Source: Trichomonas vaginalis G3 (lineage: Eukaryota; Parabasalia; Trichomonadida; Trichomonadidae). Taken from it: DNA of 64,000 bases. The stretch lies in the NCBI RefSeq assembly GCF_026262505.1, contig NC_067205.1, forward strand, positions 7,006,001-7,070,000, in the 5' to 3' direction. The notes below the pieces were generated by a model that was not told where the DNA came from, did not search any database, and was given only the letters and a program-made list of their open reading frames with translations. Below, piece after piece: positions 1-10,380 of the stretch (position 1 is the stretch's first letter; each line of letters starts with the position of its first letter). Position numbers and translations under genes: made by a program.

Positions 1-1
1 A

Positions 2-283
2 ATTACGGGTGAAAATTTACCTGCTCACAGTCATTACGTTAATTTAAACACAACCGAAGCAGGATGGCATAAGCATAGATATTGGGATTGGTCAGGAATG
101 ACAAAAGGTAAAGGATATGATGTTAAAGATGACGTTAAATTTGCTATTAATTGTTACTGGAACGATACACAGGGTTCAGGTAATCATACACATAATGTTT
201 CAGGATATACACAAACGACGGGACAGAGTAAAGATTACATGCCGCCCTATATGACAGTTTATGCATGGTTTCGCACGGATTGA
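2..283 (+). CDS. Phage tail-collar-like protein, C-terminal part
   Basis: The frame is open from the window edge to the stop at 283, about 93 residues, and runs well upstream of the first internal ATG at 98. It contains ENLPAHSHY, then GWHKH, then GNHTHNVSGY, and ends PPYMTVYAWFRTD. Repeated His-x-His pairs and a PPY-[hydrophobic]-Y ending are typical of the C-terminal collar or receptor-binding part of phage tail fibres (T4 gp12-like), where the histidines bind metal. That relation is inferred from pattern only. It sits at the edge of the Polinton-like element on the opposite strand to the replication genes, so it may be a virion attachment protein of the element. The N-terminus is outside the window. 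Confidence 0.6.
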   Translation: MTGENLPAHSHYVNLNTTEAGWHKHRYWDWSGMTKGKGYDVKDDVKFAINCYWNDTQGSGNHTHNVSGYTQTTGQSKDYMPPYMTVYAWFRTD

Positions 284-344
284 AAGTCCTGAGCTCCAAT
301 TCAGCATACCTCATTAATGAAATTACAGAATTTTTGAATAAATG

Positions 345-972
345 AGGGGGGGTCACCATGTGTCACCAGGTCATTTAACTTCTTTAAAAAATGAGACGAC
401 ATGACATTGTGTCAACAACACAGGAGGAAGGCAATAATGACTTATTTTTGAAGAACTGAAGGTGTCACCAGGTCACCATGTGTCACCAGGTCATTTAACT
501 TCTTTAAAAAATAGTGACAACATGACATTTTGACAACAACACGAGAGAGAAGGCAATAATGACTTATTTTGAAGAACTGAAGGTGTCACCAGGTTGTCAT
601 GTTGACGACATGACATTGTGTCAACAACACGAGAGGAAGGCAATAATGACTTATTTTTGAAGAACTGAAGGTGTCACCAGGTCACCATGTGTCACCAGGT
701 CATTTAACTTCTCTGAAAAAATGTGACAACATGACATTTTGACAACAACACGAGAGGAAGGCAATAATGACTTATTTTGAAGAACTGAAGGTGTCACCAG
801 GTTGTCATGTTGACGACATGACATTGTGTCAACAACACGAGAGGAAGGCAATAATGACTTATTTTTGAAGAACTGAAGGTGTCACCAGGTCACCATGTGT
901 CACCAGGTCATTTAACTTCTTTCAAAAATAGTGACAACATGACATTTTGACAACAACACGAGAGGAAGGCAA
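345..972 (-). repeat. Minisatellite array, left copy (inverted)
   Basis: About six units of two alternating lengths (about 120 and 88 bp) share GTGTCACCAGGTCACC, a GAAGAACTGAAGG segment and GAGGAAGGCAATAATGAC. Units contain internal palindromes such as GGTGACC/GGTCACC and TGTCATG...CATGACA. The array is the reverse complement of the one at 3372-4838, so the two frame the helicase gene between them. Short open frames here are read-through of the repeat. Confidence 0.9.
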
Positions 973-992
973 AAATAAATTCCAATCATACT

Positions 993-3305
993 TTATAAAG
1001 CATCATTTACAGGTATTTCATCGTCAGTAAATGAATCCTCATTATCGTTTAGTTCAACCTGTTTATATAATCCTTTCATTTCTTCTTTCAAAACATAACA
1101 CCATGTTTGTTTACCATCTATTCTTATCTGTTTCCTATCACATTTATCCTTAATACTCATTTGAAAGTTTTTGTCTTTCATGTCTGATGGTTTGCAGAAT
1201 AGAGCATTTTTACATGTCATACCTGCATTCAATTCATCATAATGTGTATTTATCCATACATCTAAAGGATTTGTTGATAATTCAATTAAATCTTGTTTGG
1301 CTTCAGTCATCGGAATGATTCGTACATTAAATGATGAAAGGTCATATTGCATAAAATACGTCAGTAAATTATCATAAAATTCCTTTGTGCATGAATCCAT
1401 TAAATTCTTGAAGTAATCAAATTGACCCTTAAATTTACCATTAACCCTTAAAACCACATATCTTCTGTCTCCAACTTCAATTTTGACAGGGTAAACGTTA
1501 TTAGTTACGAAAATGAAGTTTGCAACGTTCTGAGCAGTTCTTCTGGGTTGATTCTTTTCATTAATTCTAATCTCATTATCCGTAATAATTGATTTCAAAG
1601 CGTTGAAGTTTGCGAGTCTGTCTTCACCTACATTCTTGAGTTCATTAAGTACAAGAAACATTTTATTTTCAACTACTGAGTTGAAATTACCCGTTAACTC
1701 ACTTATTTCAGTAATGTTTTTGCATGAATAACCAGCGAGAAGTTCAGAAATAATGTCTGTAAATCTGTTTTTACCTGTTCCCTGAAGTCCTTTCAAAATA
1801 ATTGCTGTTTCATTCTTGATTCCAGGATGTTGAATCATTGATGCAATCCAGCCGAGTAGATATTTATACACTTCATCGTTATTATCACAAATGGCTTCAT
1901 TAATGAAATTCATAAACATCTCAATTTTTGAGTAATCAAGCTTTTCGAGAATGTTGTATTTATAACCTTGAAACGTTGAGAAAACATCTGGGGAATCAGA
2001 TTTAAAGCAAACACCCTTAACGGTTAATGAAGACAATTGATTTAATAGTACGTCCCATGCTGTTATTGTTTTACCTTCTTCTTTAAATAATTTAATCATT
2101 TTGAGTGACTCTTTCATGTTTGATTGAAGAACGAATGATATTTGATTCATTTTATCATGAATATTATAGTCTTTTTGAATGAAGTATTTGTTTCCACAAT
2201 CTACAAAACGAATGACACGTGATAAATCCTCAATTACTTCAGAACTGTTTTTATACTGATGATTTTCAGCCTTGCGTCTAATATCTGTTATCAAAAACGA
2301 GTCATCAAGTTTTATATCAAATGTTATTTTTGGCTTACGTAATAAAGGCAAAACGTATTCATCATAATATTCCTTTTGATATAGTTTTAGAATCTTTACC
2401 AAAACAAATGGAGAAGTCATTAAATGTGCATATCTATCACGTGCTTTTTCAAAATTACTTTTTGCATTTTCTGTTAAACTGCAGAAGTTATAAACGTTAT
2501 CGTATGCTTCATTAATTAAATGATTAGGTAACGAATTAATAGCTTGAAACAGTGTGAATAATGTAAATTCTTTTTCTAAATTCATGTTTCCACCATCATT
2601 ATGTACTTCAAAATCACAGATGCCATCAACTATGCTCTGGGCAAGTTTATCGTCAATGTTTACATCTTTGTTTTCATTCATTATATTCTTTATTTCTTCA
2701 TTCTTCTGTTCAACTCTTACCTTAATATTCAAATCATTTAATATATCATTCACTGTTCTAGTTAATGTTGAATCATAACTTCCACGAATGAATGAGTATG
2801 TATTGATTGGTTCTGTTGCATTCTTGCGAACTCTTGAATCAGCCATAACCACTAATGAACGCTTTGAATCATCCATAGAAGTCATTATGTCAATATCATA
2901 ATCATTGCAGGAATAACATTTAATCATTCTGTTCGAGGTTGAATAGAAGAAATTAGTGTTGCAATAAATGTGAAGACCTCCTGAAGCGGTTTTAACGATA
3001 ACATCTTTATCCGAAAGTTTTGATAAAATGTCTTTTCTAACTGTTTCTTTAAGTTCATCATTGTATGATTTATTGATATCAACATCTATAATCGTTAAAT
3101 TCGAAATTTTATTTACTAATAAAGCTGTACCAGTTTTCCTTCCTCTTCCTCCATCATATTTGAGGTAGTTATGTAAATCAATCTTGTTTTCATTAATTCT
3201 TTCGTTGAGGGTTTTAGTTTCTGCCACAACTAATTCCTCAACTAATGAATCAATAACTTTTTCATCAGAAACGATAAAGTTGTTGTTGTTGTTTGTTGCT
3301 GTCAT
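993..3305 (-). CDS. PrimPol-SF3 helicase (primase-helicase)
   Basis: A 770-residue replication protein. The N-terminal third looks like an archaeo-eukaryotic primase/primase-polymerase: IIDVDIN (acidic pair, about residue 76) followed by SGGLHIY (about residue 110), the usual second motif of that fold. The C-terminal half is a superfamily 3 helicase: Walker A GLQGTGKNRF near residue 505, Walker B MFLVLNELK near 548 and the SF3 motif C region FIFVTNN near 598. Such fusions prime and unwind DNA in virophages, Polinton-like viruses and large DNA viruses (D5-like). The ATG at 3305 is preceded by the AT-rich leader shared by the element's genes. It is flanked on both sides by minisatellite arrays in opposite orientation. 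The frame appears whole. Confidence 0.85.
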   Translation of the reverse strand: MTATNNNNNFIVSDEKVIDSLVEELVVAETKTLNERINENKIDLHNYLKYDGGRGRKTGTALLVNKISNLTIIDVDINKSYNDELKETVRKDILSKLSDKDVIVKTASGGLHIYCNTNFFYSTSNRMIKCYSCNDYDIDIMTSMDDSKRSLVVMADSRVRKNATEPINTYSFIRGSYDSTLTRTVNDILNDLNIKVRVEQKNEEIKNIMNENKDVNIDDKLAQSIVDGICDFEVHNDGGNMNLEKEFTLFTLFQAINSLPNHLINEAYDNVYNFCSLTENAKSNFEKARDRYAHLMTSPFVLVKILKLYQKEYYDEYVLPLLRKPKITFDIKLDDSFLITDIRRKAENHQYKNSSEVIEDLSRVIRFVDCGNKYFIQKDYNIHDKMNQISFVLQSNMKESLKMIKLFKEEGKTITAWDVLLNQLSSLTVKGVCFKSDSPDVFSTFQGYKYNILEKLDYSKIEMFMNFINEAICDNNDEVYKYLLGWIASMIQHPGIKNETAIILKGLQGTGKNRFTDIISELLAGYSCKNITEISELTGNFNSVVENKMFLVLNELKNVGEDRLANFNALKSIITDNEIRINEKNQPRRTAQNVANFIFVTNNVYPVKIEVGDRRYVVLRVNGKFKGQFDYFKNLMDSCTKEFYDNLLTYFMQYDLSSFNVRIIPMTEAKQDLIELSTNPLDVWINTHYDELNAGMTCKNALFCKPSDMKDKNFQMSIKDKCDRKQIRIDGKQTWCYVLKEEMKGLYKQVELNDNEDSFTDDEIPVNDAL

Positions 3306-3340
3306 TTATATAGGAATAAAAAAATAAAAATAATTTTAAA
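3306..3340 (-). promoter_or_regulatory. Shared AT-rich leader of element genes
   Basis: Read on the minus strand, the bases before the ATG are T-rich with the form TTTTTTTATTCC then TATATAAATG. Very similar leaders (TTTTATTTT, then a few bases, then TATAAATG or CATAAATG) precede the ATGs at 6845, 10306, 11512, 11880 and 4882 in this element and at 55384 and 56265 in the right-hand element. It is probably a promoter or transcription start of the elements; function is inferred. Confidence 0.5.
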
Positions 3341-3371
3341 ACTAACCTTATTTTTGGGCTGCATCATATTT

Positions 3372-4838
3372 CCGTCACTGTTGTCAAAATGTCATGTTGT
3401 CACTATTTTTTAATGAAGTTAAATGACCTGGTGACACATGGTGACCTGGTGACACCTTCAGTTCTTCAAAAATAAGTCATTATTGCCTTCCTCTCGTGTT
3501 GTTGACACAATGTCATGTCGTCAACATGACAACCTGGTGACACCTTCAGTTCTTCAAAATAAGTCATTATTGCCTTCCTCTCGTGTTGTTGTCAAAATGT
3601 CATGTTGTCACATTTTTTCAGAGAAGTTAAATGACCTGGTGACACATGGTGACCTGGTGACACCTTCAGTTCTTCAAAAATAAGTCATTATTGCCTTCCT
3701 CTCGTGTTGTTGTCAAAATGTCATGTTGTCACATTTTTTCAGAGAAGTTAAATGACCTGGTGACACATGGTGACCTGGTGACACCTTCAGTTCTTCAAAA
3801 ATAAGTCATTTTTGCCTTCCTCTCGTGTTGTTGTCAAAATGTCATGTTGTCACTATTTTTTAATGAAGTTAAATGACCTGGTGACACATGGTGACCTGGT
3901 GACACCTTCAGTTCTTCAAAAATAAGTCATTATTGCCTTCCTCTCGTGTTGTTGACACAATGTCATGTCGTCAACATGACAACCTGGTGACACCTTCAGT
4001 TCTTCAAAATAAGTCATTATTGCCTTCCTCTCGTGTTGTTGTCAAAATGTCATGTTGTCACATTTTTTCAGAGAAGTTAAATGACCTGGTGACACATGGT
4101 GACCTGGTGACACCTTCAGTTCTTCAAAAATAAGTCATTATTGCCTTCCTCTCGTGTTGTTGTCAAAATGTCATGTTGTCACATTTTTTCAGAGAAGTTA
4201 AATGACCTGGTGACACATGGTGACCTGGTGACACCTTCAGTTCTTCAAAATAAGTCATTTTTGCCTTCTCTGTTTGTTGTCAAAATGTCATGTTGTCACT
4301 ATTTTTTAAAGAAGTTAAATGACCTGGTGACACATGGTGACCTGGTGACACCTTCAGTTCTTCAAAAAATAAGTCATTATTGCCTTCCTCTCGTGTTGTT
4401 GACACAATGTCATGTCGTCAACATGACAACCTGGTGACACCTTCAGTTCTTCAAAATAAGTCATTATTGCCTTCCTCTCGTGTTGTTGTCAAAATGTCAT
4501 GTTGTCACATTTTTTCAGAGAAGTTAAATGACCTGGTGACACATGGTGACCTGGTGACACCTTCAGTTCTTCAAAAATAAGTCATTATTGCCTTCCTCTC
4601 GTGTTGTTGACACAATGTCATGTTGTCACATTTTTTCAGAGAAGTTAAATGACCTGGTGACACATGGTGACCTGGTGACACCTTCAGTTCTTCAAAAATA
4701 AGTCATTATTGCCTTCCTCTCGTGTTGTTGACACAATGTCATGTCGTCAACATGACAACCTGGTGACACCTTCAGTTCTTCAAAAATAAGTCATTATTGC
4801 CTTCCTCTCGTGTTGTTGTCAAAATGTCATGTTGTCAC
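3372..4838 (+). repeat. Minisatellite array, right copy
   Basis: About a dozen units of two lengths (about 120 and 88 bp) run to 4838 and are built around GACCTGGTGACACATGGTGA, CTTCAGTTCTTCAAAA and TTGCCTTCCTCTCGTG. The longer unit carries TGTTGTCACATTTTTTCAGA; the shorter carries TGTCATGTCGTCAACATGAC, which is an inverted repeat. Orientation is opposite to 345-972. The 66-codon frames starting MPSSRVV repeat with the unit and are not genes. Confidence 0.92.
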
Positions 4839-4881
4839 AAACTTTAGAACAGCATAATTTAAATTTTTATTTTTATCATAA

Positions 4882-5046
4882 ATGAATACCCCACAAGCTC
4901 AAAATTTACCACGAATCATAACAAGGGAGGAAATGATAAAAATGATGCGAGAACTTGCTAAAAATAACAAACCACTTAAACTGAGAAAATGCGGTTATGC
5001 AGTAATGATGGAAAGAGAGATGTTGTCGAAGAGGAATAAAAATTAA
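4882..5046 (+). CDS. Small basic protein, unknown
   Basis: A 54-codon frame from ATG 4882 to TAA 5044-5046. The product is rich in Lys, Arg and Met (ITREEMIKMMRELAKNNK, then KLRKCGYAVMMERE) and ends SKRNKN. It is preceded by TTTTTATTTTTATCATAAATG-type sequence, the same leader seen at other genes of the element, which is the main reason to accept it. Its stop codon overlaps by a few bases the end of the convergent gene 5043-5306. A small basic virion or DNA-binding peptide is possible, but there is no family match I can name. Confidence 0.5.
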   Translation: MNTPQAQNLPRIITREEMIKMMRELAKNNKPLKLRKCGYAVMMEREMLSKRNKN

Positions 5047-5306
5047 ATTTGGATAGAGTTTAAAAATTCATCTTTATTAAATTCATCTCTTCCAACCAAT
5101 TTATTTATTCTATTAAATTCTTTTATTTTTGCTTCACTCAGTTTAATGATTGGACGGTAAGTTTCTAATTTTTCGATTATTTCTTTATCGTTTTCAACCT
5201 CACCACATTGCGGCTTCTTTTTGTAATAACATATTTTTGATTTAATTCTGTTTAGTTTCTTTTTATATTCATCGTCTGGACTCTTGACTGCTTTGTTGTC
5301 ACTCAT
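5043..5306 (-). CDS. Unknown 87-residue protein of the Polinton-like element
   Basis: A lysine-rich product (KKKLNRIKSKICYYKKKP) with a likely helical C-terminal half (IIKLSEAKIKEFNRINKLVG). No domain recognised. The ATG at 5306 follows an AT-rich leader like the others in the element, and the gene lies just downstream of the integrase pair in the same direction, so it may be co-expressed with them. It could bind nucleic acid given the basic charge, but that is a guess. Confidence 0.55.
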   Translation of the reverse strand: MSDNKAVKSPDDEYKKKLNRIKSKICYYKKKPQCGEVENDKEIIEKLETYRPIIKLSEAKIKEFNRINKLVGRDEFNKDEFLNSIQI

Positions 5307-5325
5307 TTCTTACGAAATAAAAAAA

Positions 5326-5529
5326 TTAAATATTATTTAAATATAATGGAGTAATAAAATAAATCGGAATTTCTATTAATTTATTGTCAACTTCAACTAA
5401 TGCATTGCCGTTAATATATCTAACAAATTCAGCTATTGTGTCAAATCTTCGTCTTCTTTTTGTCATTGATTTATCAGTTTTTCCATAATCGAGATGAATC
5501 AAAACTTTATCCCCTTGTTTAAAATTCAT
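5326..5529 (-). CDS. SH3/chromo-like small protein next to the integrase
   Basis: 67 residues beginning MNFKQGDKVLIHLDYGK, with a basic KRRRRFD stretch and a beta-rich end (NALVEVDNKLIEIPIYFI). The GDKVLI start and short beta-strand pattern resemble the SH3-like tail found at the C-terminus of retroviral-type integrases. Its ATG overlaps the integrase stop codon (ATGA), so the two are tightly linked. It may act together with the integrase in DNA binding. The assignment is by pattern only. Confidence 0.5.
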   Translation of the reverse strand: MNFKQGDKVLIHLDYGKTDKSMTKRRRRFDTIAEFVRYINGNALVEVDNKLIEIPIYFITPLYLNNI

Positions 5530-6845
5530 GAACCCGAATTAATTTGTTCACGTTTAACATCATTCAACCTTTCCATTTGCTTTCTAATATATTCCCATTC
5601 TTTTGAAATATCATTTTTCATTTCCACTGGTTTCATGTTAATAGTTCTATGCCATGTATTATTGTAATAATATACTAACTGCTGTATGATGGAGTCATGA
5701 TTTCCATCCCAGTATATCTGACCGTTAACCCCTAACGCATCTCTAAGAGTTCTCATTACCGCATCAACTATTTTATTATGAAACGTATATGGAGAGGATG
5801 AGAAGTAAAAATTAATTTGTGGGAAATAATGAGTCATAGCTGCCTGAAATCCTTTATCACCATCACCCCTGATATTATCTACTCTTTCCTGATCTAGTAA
5901 GTATTGAATAGCTCTTCTTGTTTCCTGTTCTGTTTTCCCTTTCACCGGAATGCAATATAAATATCTAGTGTTAATGTTAATGGCAAATAAATAAGTAATA
6001 TTTCCTTTTGAATATTCCAGATGATCAATTTCGTATGAATATGGATATGGTGCAAATGAAGGGCGACTAAATTTTTCCTTTAACGGTTGAATTTTCGGGT
6101 CAATTGGTTTATTTAATATCTTGAAATCCTTTTTAAAATCTTTTTGCTTCTTAAATGTTTGAAATGGATATAATAAAGTGAATGATGAAGGATTAACTGA
6201 AGGAGGAGGAGGTACTACTGTTGGAGGTTTTGGTGTTGCAAGTGGTTTAATTTTATCTGCTTTGATTTTGGATTTCATTCCTTCCTTCATTAATTCTGGA
6301 TGTATTCTATTCATTTGTTTTAAATATGCTGTATATAAAGGTTTGATATACTTTCCCGCTTCGAGTTTATGTTGAAGGATGAATTCCAAAAGTTGATCTT
6401 CATTTAAAAGTCGGGCTGAATGTGGTTTAACTAATGAATCATAAATTAAAGCTTGTGCATCATTTATGAGCTGCTGAACCTGGGTGTTTTGCACCTTTTG
6501 TTTTTGTTCCTTTGGTTTTTGTGGCTCAGGATTATATAATTTATATAATTCATCAATATCTTCTTCTGTTAATACTTTATTTTTGAAATCTTTCAACTGT
6601 TTAAGTTGTGATTTAGTTTTTCCCTTTGAATATTCATTATTTTTAATTTTGTCTTTAATTTCAGAAATTATTTTATTATGATATTTCAAAATTTCATTTT
6701 TATAATATGGATAATAATATTCCATATCATCACCCGTTATATTGTTATTATATTTTTGGAGATATGCTTTTAATTCATAATAATTAAGAAAATTTTGATT
6801 AAATACTAAATCATCAATTAAATTTTTTAAATCTACGCTATTCAT
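5526..6845 (-). CDS. DDE (retroviral-type, rve) integrase
   Basis: 439 residues. The N-terminal half is Lys- and Pro-rich, with a proline cluster around TVVPPPPSVNPS. The catalytic core lies at about residues 270-400: YEIDHLEYSKGNITYLF (first acidic residue), NIRGDGDKGFQAAM (second), then a helix ending RTLRDALG that corresponds to the third catalytic segment, followed by YYNNTWHRTINMKPVEM, typical of rve integrases of LTR and Polinton elements. It would insert the element into the host chromosome. Start ATG 6845 follows the shared AT-rich leader. The neighbours are the SH3-like protein downstream and the polymerase region upstream. Confidence 0.85.
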   Translation of the reverse strand: MNSVDLKNLIDDLVFNQNFLNYYELKAYLQKYNNNITGDDMEYYYPYYKNEILKYHNKIISEIKDKIKNNEYSKGKTKSQLKQLKDFKNKVLTEEDIDELYKLYNPEPQKPKEQKQKVQNTQVQQLINDAQALIYDSLVKPHSARLLNEDQLLEFILQHKLEAGKYIKPLYTAYLKQMNRIHPELMKEGMKSKIKADKIKPLATPKPPTVVPPPPSVNPSSFTLLYPFQTFKKQKDFKKDFKILNKPIDPKIQPLKEKFSRPSFAPYPYSYEIDHLEYSKGNITYLFAININTRYLYCIPVKGKTEQETRRAIQYLLDQERVDNIRGDGDKGFQAAMTHYFPQINFYFSSSPYTFHNKIVDAVMRTLRDALGVNGQIYWDGNHDSIIQQLVYYYNNTWHRTINMKPVEMKNDISKEWEYIRKQMERLNDVKREQINSGS

Positions 6846-6869
6846 TTATATAAAAATAAAATAAGTGTT

Positions 6870-9800
6870 TTAAATAAATGGCATACAACATCCATTTTCA
6901 CAACATACAGCCTTAGTGTGTGCTCCTGTTAATGCAGTCTTACCAATTGTTAAGCGAGTCATTGACCCATTTTTAAGTTGTAAATTAATATTTTGACCAT
7001 CAAATATCACTTTATCATTTATTATATCCAAATAATTTTTAGGTGTTAATTGCTTATTTTGTCGTAAACTAACACCTTTCATTTTTTGTGCAATCTTTTT
7101 GAAGGAGTCTTCACCAATCATTCCGTTGAATGATGTATAACACTTAGGCATAAAGCAACCATGTTATCACCTTGTTTCTCAATTGCTAAACCCAATAACT
7201 TCTTCTCATGTGCTTTTTCTTCAGCTTTATTCTTTAATTTAGGTTTAAATTTCTCATCAAAACAGAAGAAATCAAAAGGTGCGAATTTGAAAATGTTTTT
7301 ATCATAAAATTTTTTATCGGTTACAATTGCTTGAAATGCTTGAGTGTTAGGAAGACTTGGATCGCCAGCGATTGCCCAATAAGATGAATCAGTATCACCT
7401 TCAATGAAATGAAAACGATTAACATTCATGCATTTATACATAAAATCATAAATGAAAACCAAATACCAGTATTTAGCATTATCTAAAGTGAAGAATGCCT
7501 CTTGTAAACATGTTTCACATCTGTAAAATCTATCTTTAAGCATCAGTTGATATGTATCTTCACCTATTTCTCTTATGTTTTTAAACTTATTTGACATACA
7601 TGCAACGCGTGACTTCTGTGCATTCATTATTTTAGTCTTTGCGTAATTTTGTGTATTCATTGCATCGTAACCATATGATCCATTAAGCGAAATCTTACGA
7701 AATAAACTTTTTCCTTTATTTCCTTCTAATTCAGCCTTTTGTCTTTCGTTCATAAATTTGTTCGCAAATTCATTAAAACAAGTGTTTTTCGTAAATGTTA
7801 AAATTGATTGAATGTCATCAATGATAAAATGAAATCTGTCGATTAGATACCAAAGATAATAAGAAGAAAATGGTTGATATTGGTTGTGTGTTGATGCTAA
7901 CTGAGTTAATTTTCTCTGTTTCTGGTCAACTGGTAGATTGTTTGATTTCATGTAATTATACATAAAACCGCCAATTGTTTTTTCATCTGTGATAATATCT
8001 AAGTTTCTTATTATCGGTAAAAAGTTTATGTAATCATTAATGTATTTTTCATCAATGTGACCCTTTACTTCAGCCACGAATAAAGTATTTTTCTTTCTAA
8101 TAATTCCTAAAGCTTTTGCTTTCTTTGTTGCTGTATCACAAATGATAACACCATTCAATCTTCCCGGCATATACATTTTATGGTCAGTATATTGAATGAA
8201 ATCATGAGGATTTGATGAAAATGATGAAGGATATAATGAATTGAAATCAACACCAACGAAATGAGTCATAATGTTGGTGGTGTCCTCATTTGATACTGTT
8301 TTAGTTTCTGGACTATATGAAAGTTTATTAATGTGCGTGATTCCTTTAAGATTTACTCTATGTTGAACATTTGATAGACCACCAGTAATTCCATTACGGA
8401 GGATGTGATACGCTTCCACTGAATCTAAAGTCATTGGTAAATTATTTTTTAATGCATAATTTCTTAAATTGATTCTTAAACGTTGAACTTCTTCATCTTT
8501 ATTTGATTTTACGACATTGCAATAACAACACATTAACTGACAATTTTCTTTAGTATGTGGTTTTTCATTATCAATTCTATCCAATGTTGGTTTATTTGCA
8601 TATGTAAACGCTTTACCACACATTTTGCATTTAGATGAAAGGATTAAATCGTGATAGTATTGAAAATCATCCATTGAAACATTATTTTTGTATCTCTTTC
8701 TCTTTTCATCTTGTTTCTTATATGATTCAATTTTATATTTCCAATACTTTTTCGTTAATTCAAAACTTGATTCCACATTTTCTTCTTCTGGATATGTTTC
8801 GTTAGGATTAAGTCTTATATGCTAACGCGTAACGAATCATTGATGCATTAGATGATAATGAAAGATTATGGAGCATGTCAATTTTATAAACAAATGTTTC
8901 TTCAATAATTTTATCATTGGGTCAATCATAATTTCAACGTCTTTATTGCAATAATGAATAAAATATTCTAATCTATTCTCAAAATTTTTAGCATCATTGA
9001 GATATATTTGATAATCACTATCTGATATAGTTTCTTGGGTTAATGCTGAATAAAATGAATCTTGAGTGAATGGTTCCTCTTTATATAATTCTTCTTCGTA
9101 ATTTTCCCATGTGATGAATTGATATGGGAAAAAGGATTTAACACGTGTTTTATTGTTTCCGAAATCTTGAGTGAATTGGTCTAATGTCCCACCCGCTATA
9201 TAATTTCTGATGTCAATAAATCTCAATTCATATGGAGCGTTTGTTTTCTTTACAATGATTTGCTTAAATTGTGAAGAAGAACCCAGCATTGATTTTATCT
9301 TCCATTTTGCAGTATTTAAATCACGAAGAATTAAATTTAAATCAAACTTTCCCGAATTAAAACCTATGATATTCACTTTATTGAATTCCTCATCTAGAAG
9401 TTCTTTAAATGCTTCCTTCTGTTTCTCATTTAATGTATTCATTAATTCTTCATATTGTTCAATATTTGATTTAGCAACTAATGAACAGGTTGAAAATAAA
9501 AATTCAATCCAATCAGAGATGAACGAATCACTTGATGTTAAGCAAAAATTCCTTGTATATGTTTTATCGTTTAATTTAACCGTTGATGATACCATAAATG
9601 GTTTTAAGTAAGCGTTCAAAGTTGCACATTCAGAAAGTAGAAGTTCTTCTTTAGTCTCTAATGTTTCGAAGTCAAAAGTAATATAATATCTTGTTGGTTT
9701 ATAATATTCCTGCAAATTATGTGCTAATAGCCACTGATATATCTTCTGTTTCGTGATATGTGGTGCATATGGTTGTTGTGTGTTTTGCAATTGAACGTCT

Positions 9801-10306
9801 TGAATTAATCTTCCATTATTTTCTTTACATTTCTCACAATGTTTTAAAAATCTTCTTTGGTTTTTCCTTTCTGGATCATCACGGATAGAATATACTTCTT
9901 CTTTGCAAAAGGAGCAAACTTTATATCCTGTGAGTGCTTCAACGTCTGTTATTCTGTCAGCGTGAAGTTTTCCACATGGACTCTGTGTTAATAAAATATT
10001 TACTGTTTCAAATTCTGGATCTATCATTATTGATTCCACTAATGGAAAGTCTACCTTATTTATGTCCACGTCTTCTGGTTGAGGATCACAATAATAAAAA
10101 TCAATATTAACGTTTAACATTCTTGCTAACCTCTCACTTTCTGATGAAATGTCAAACCCTTCATATGCATCTATGGCTTCATTTAAATAACTTCTACGAG
10201 TTTTAGGATTAACACCATCAGGAATGTTATAGAAGCGTTTAAATAACCTTCTACCTTCTGCTCTAATTTGATTATCATTCATTTTAGCCGTTCCGTTTTT
10301 GTTCAT
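6870..10306 (-). pseudogene. Protein-primed DNA polymerase B region (Polinton), broken
   Basis: Fossil of the element's replicative polymerase (DNA_pol_B_2 family). Going from the 10306 end: a 3'-5' exonuclease domain with ITFDFETLE and GFNSGKFDLN; a zinc/HNH-like module with CKMCGKAF, DRIDNEKPHTKENC and CCYC (endonuclease VII-like); then the polymerase palm with VDFNSLYPSSF, LNGSYGYDAMN and EGDTDSSYW; and a C-terminal segment ending GKTALTGAHTKAVCCENGC. The order is that of Polinton polymerases, which use a terminal protein as primer. The region lies on several neighbouring frames, with about two breaks. The start at 10306 has the shared AT-rich leader. Confidence 0.85.
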
Positions 10307-10380
10307 TTATGTAAGAATAAAAATTAAAAAATAAAAATAAAGTTTATTTTTTTAAAGTCTGAGACTCAGAGAGTCCAGGG

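Noticed and set aside
3483-4580. Repeated 66-codon frames beginning MPSSRVV (also 651-851 on minus)
   Set aside because: They recur with the minisatellite unit, in both arrays, and have no leader; simple repeat read-through.
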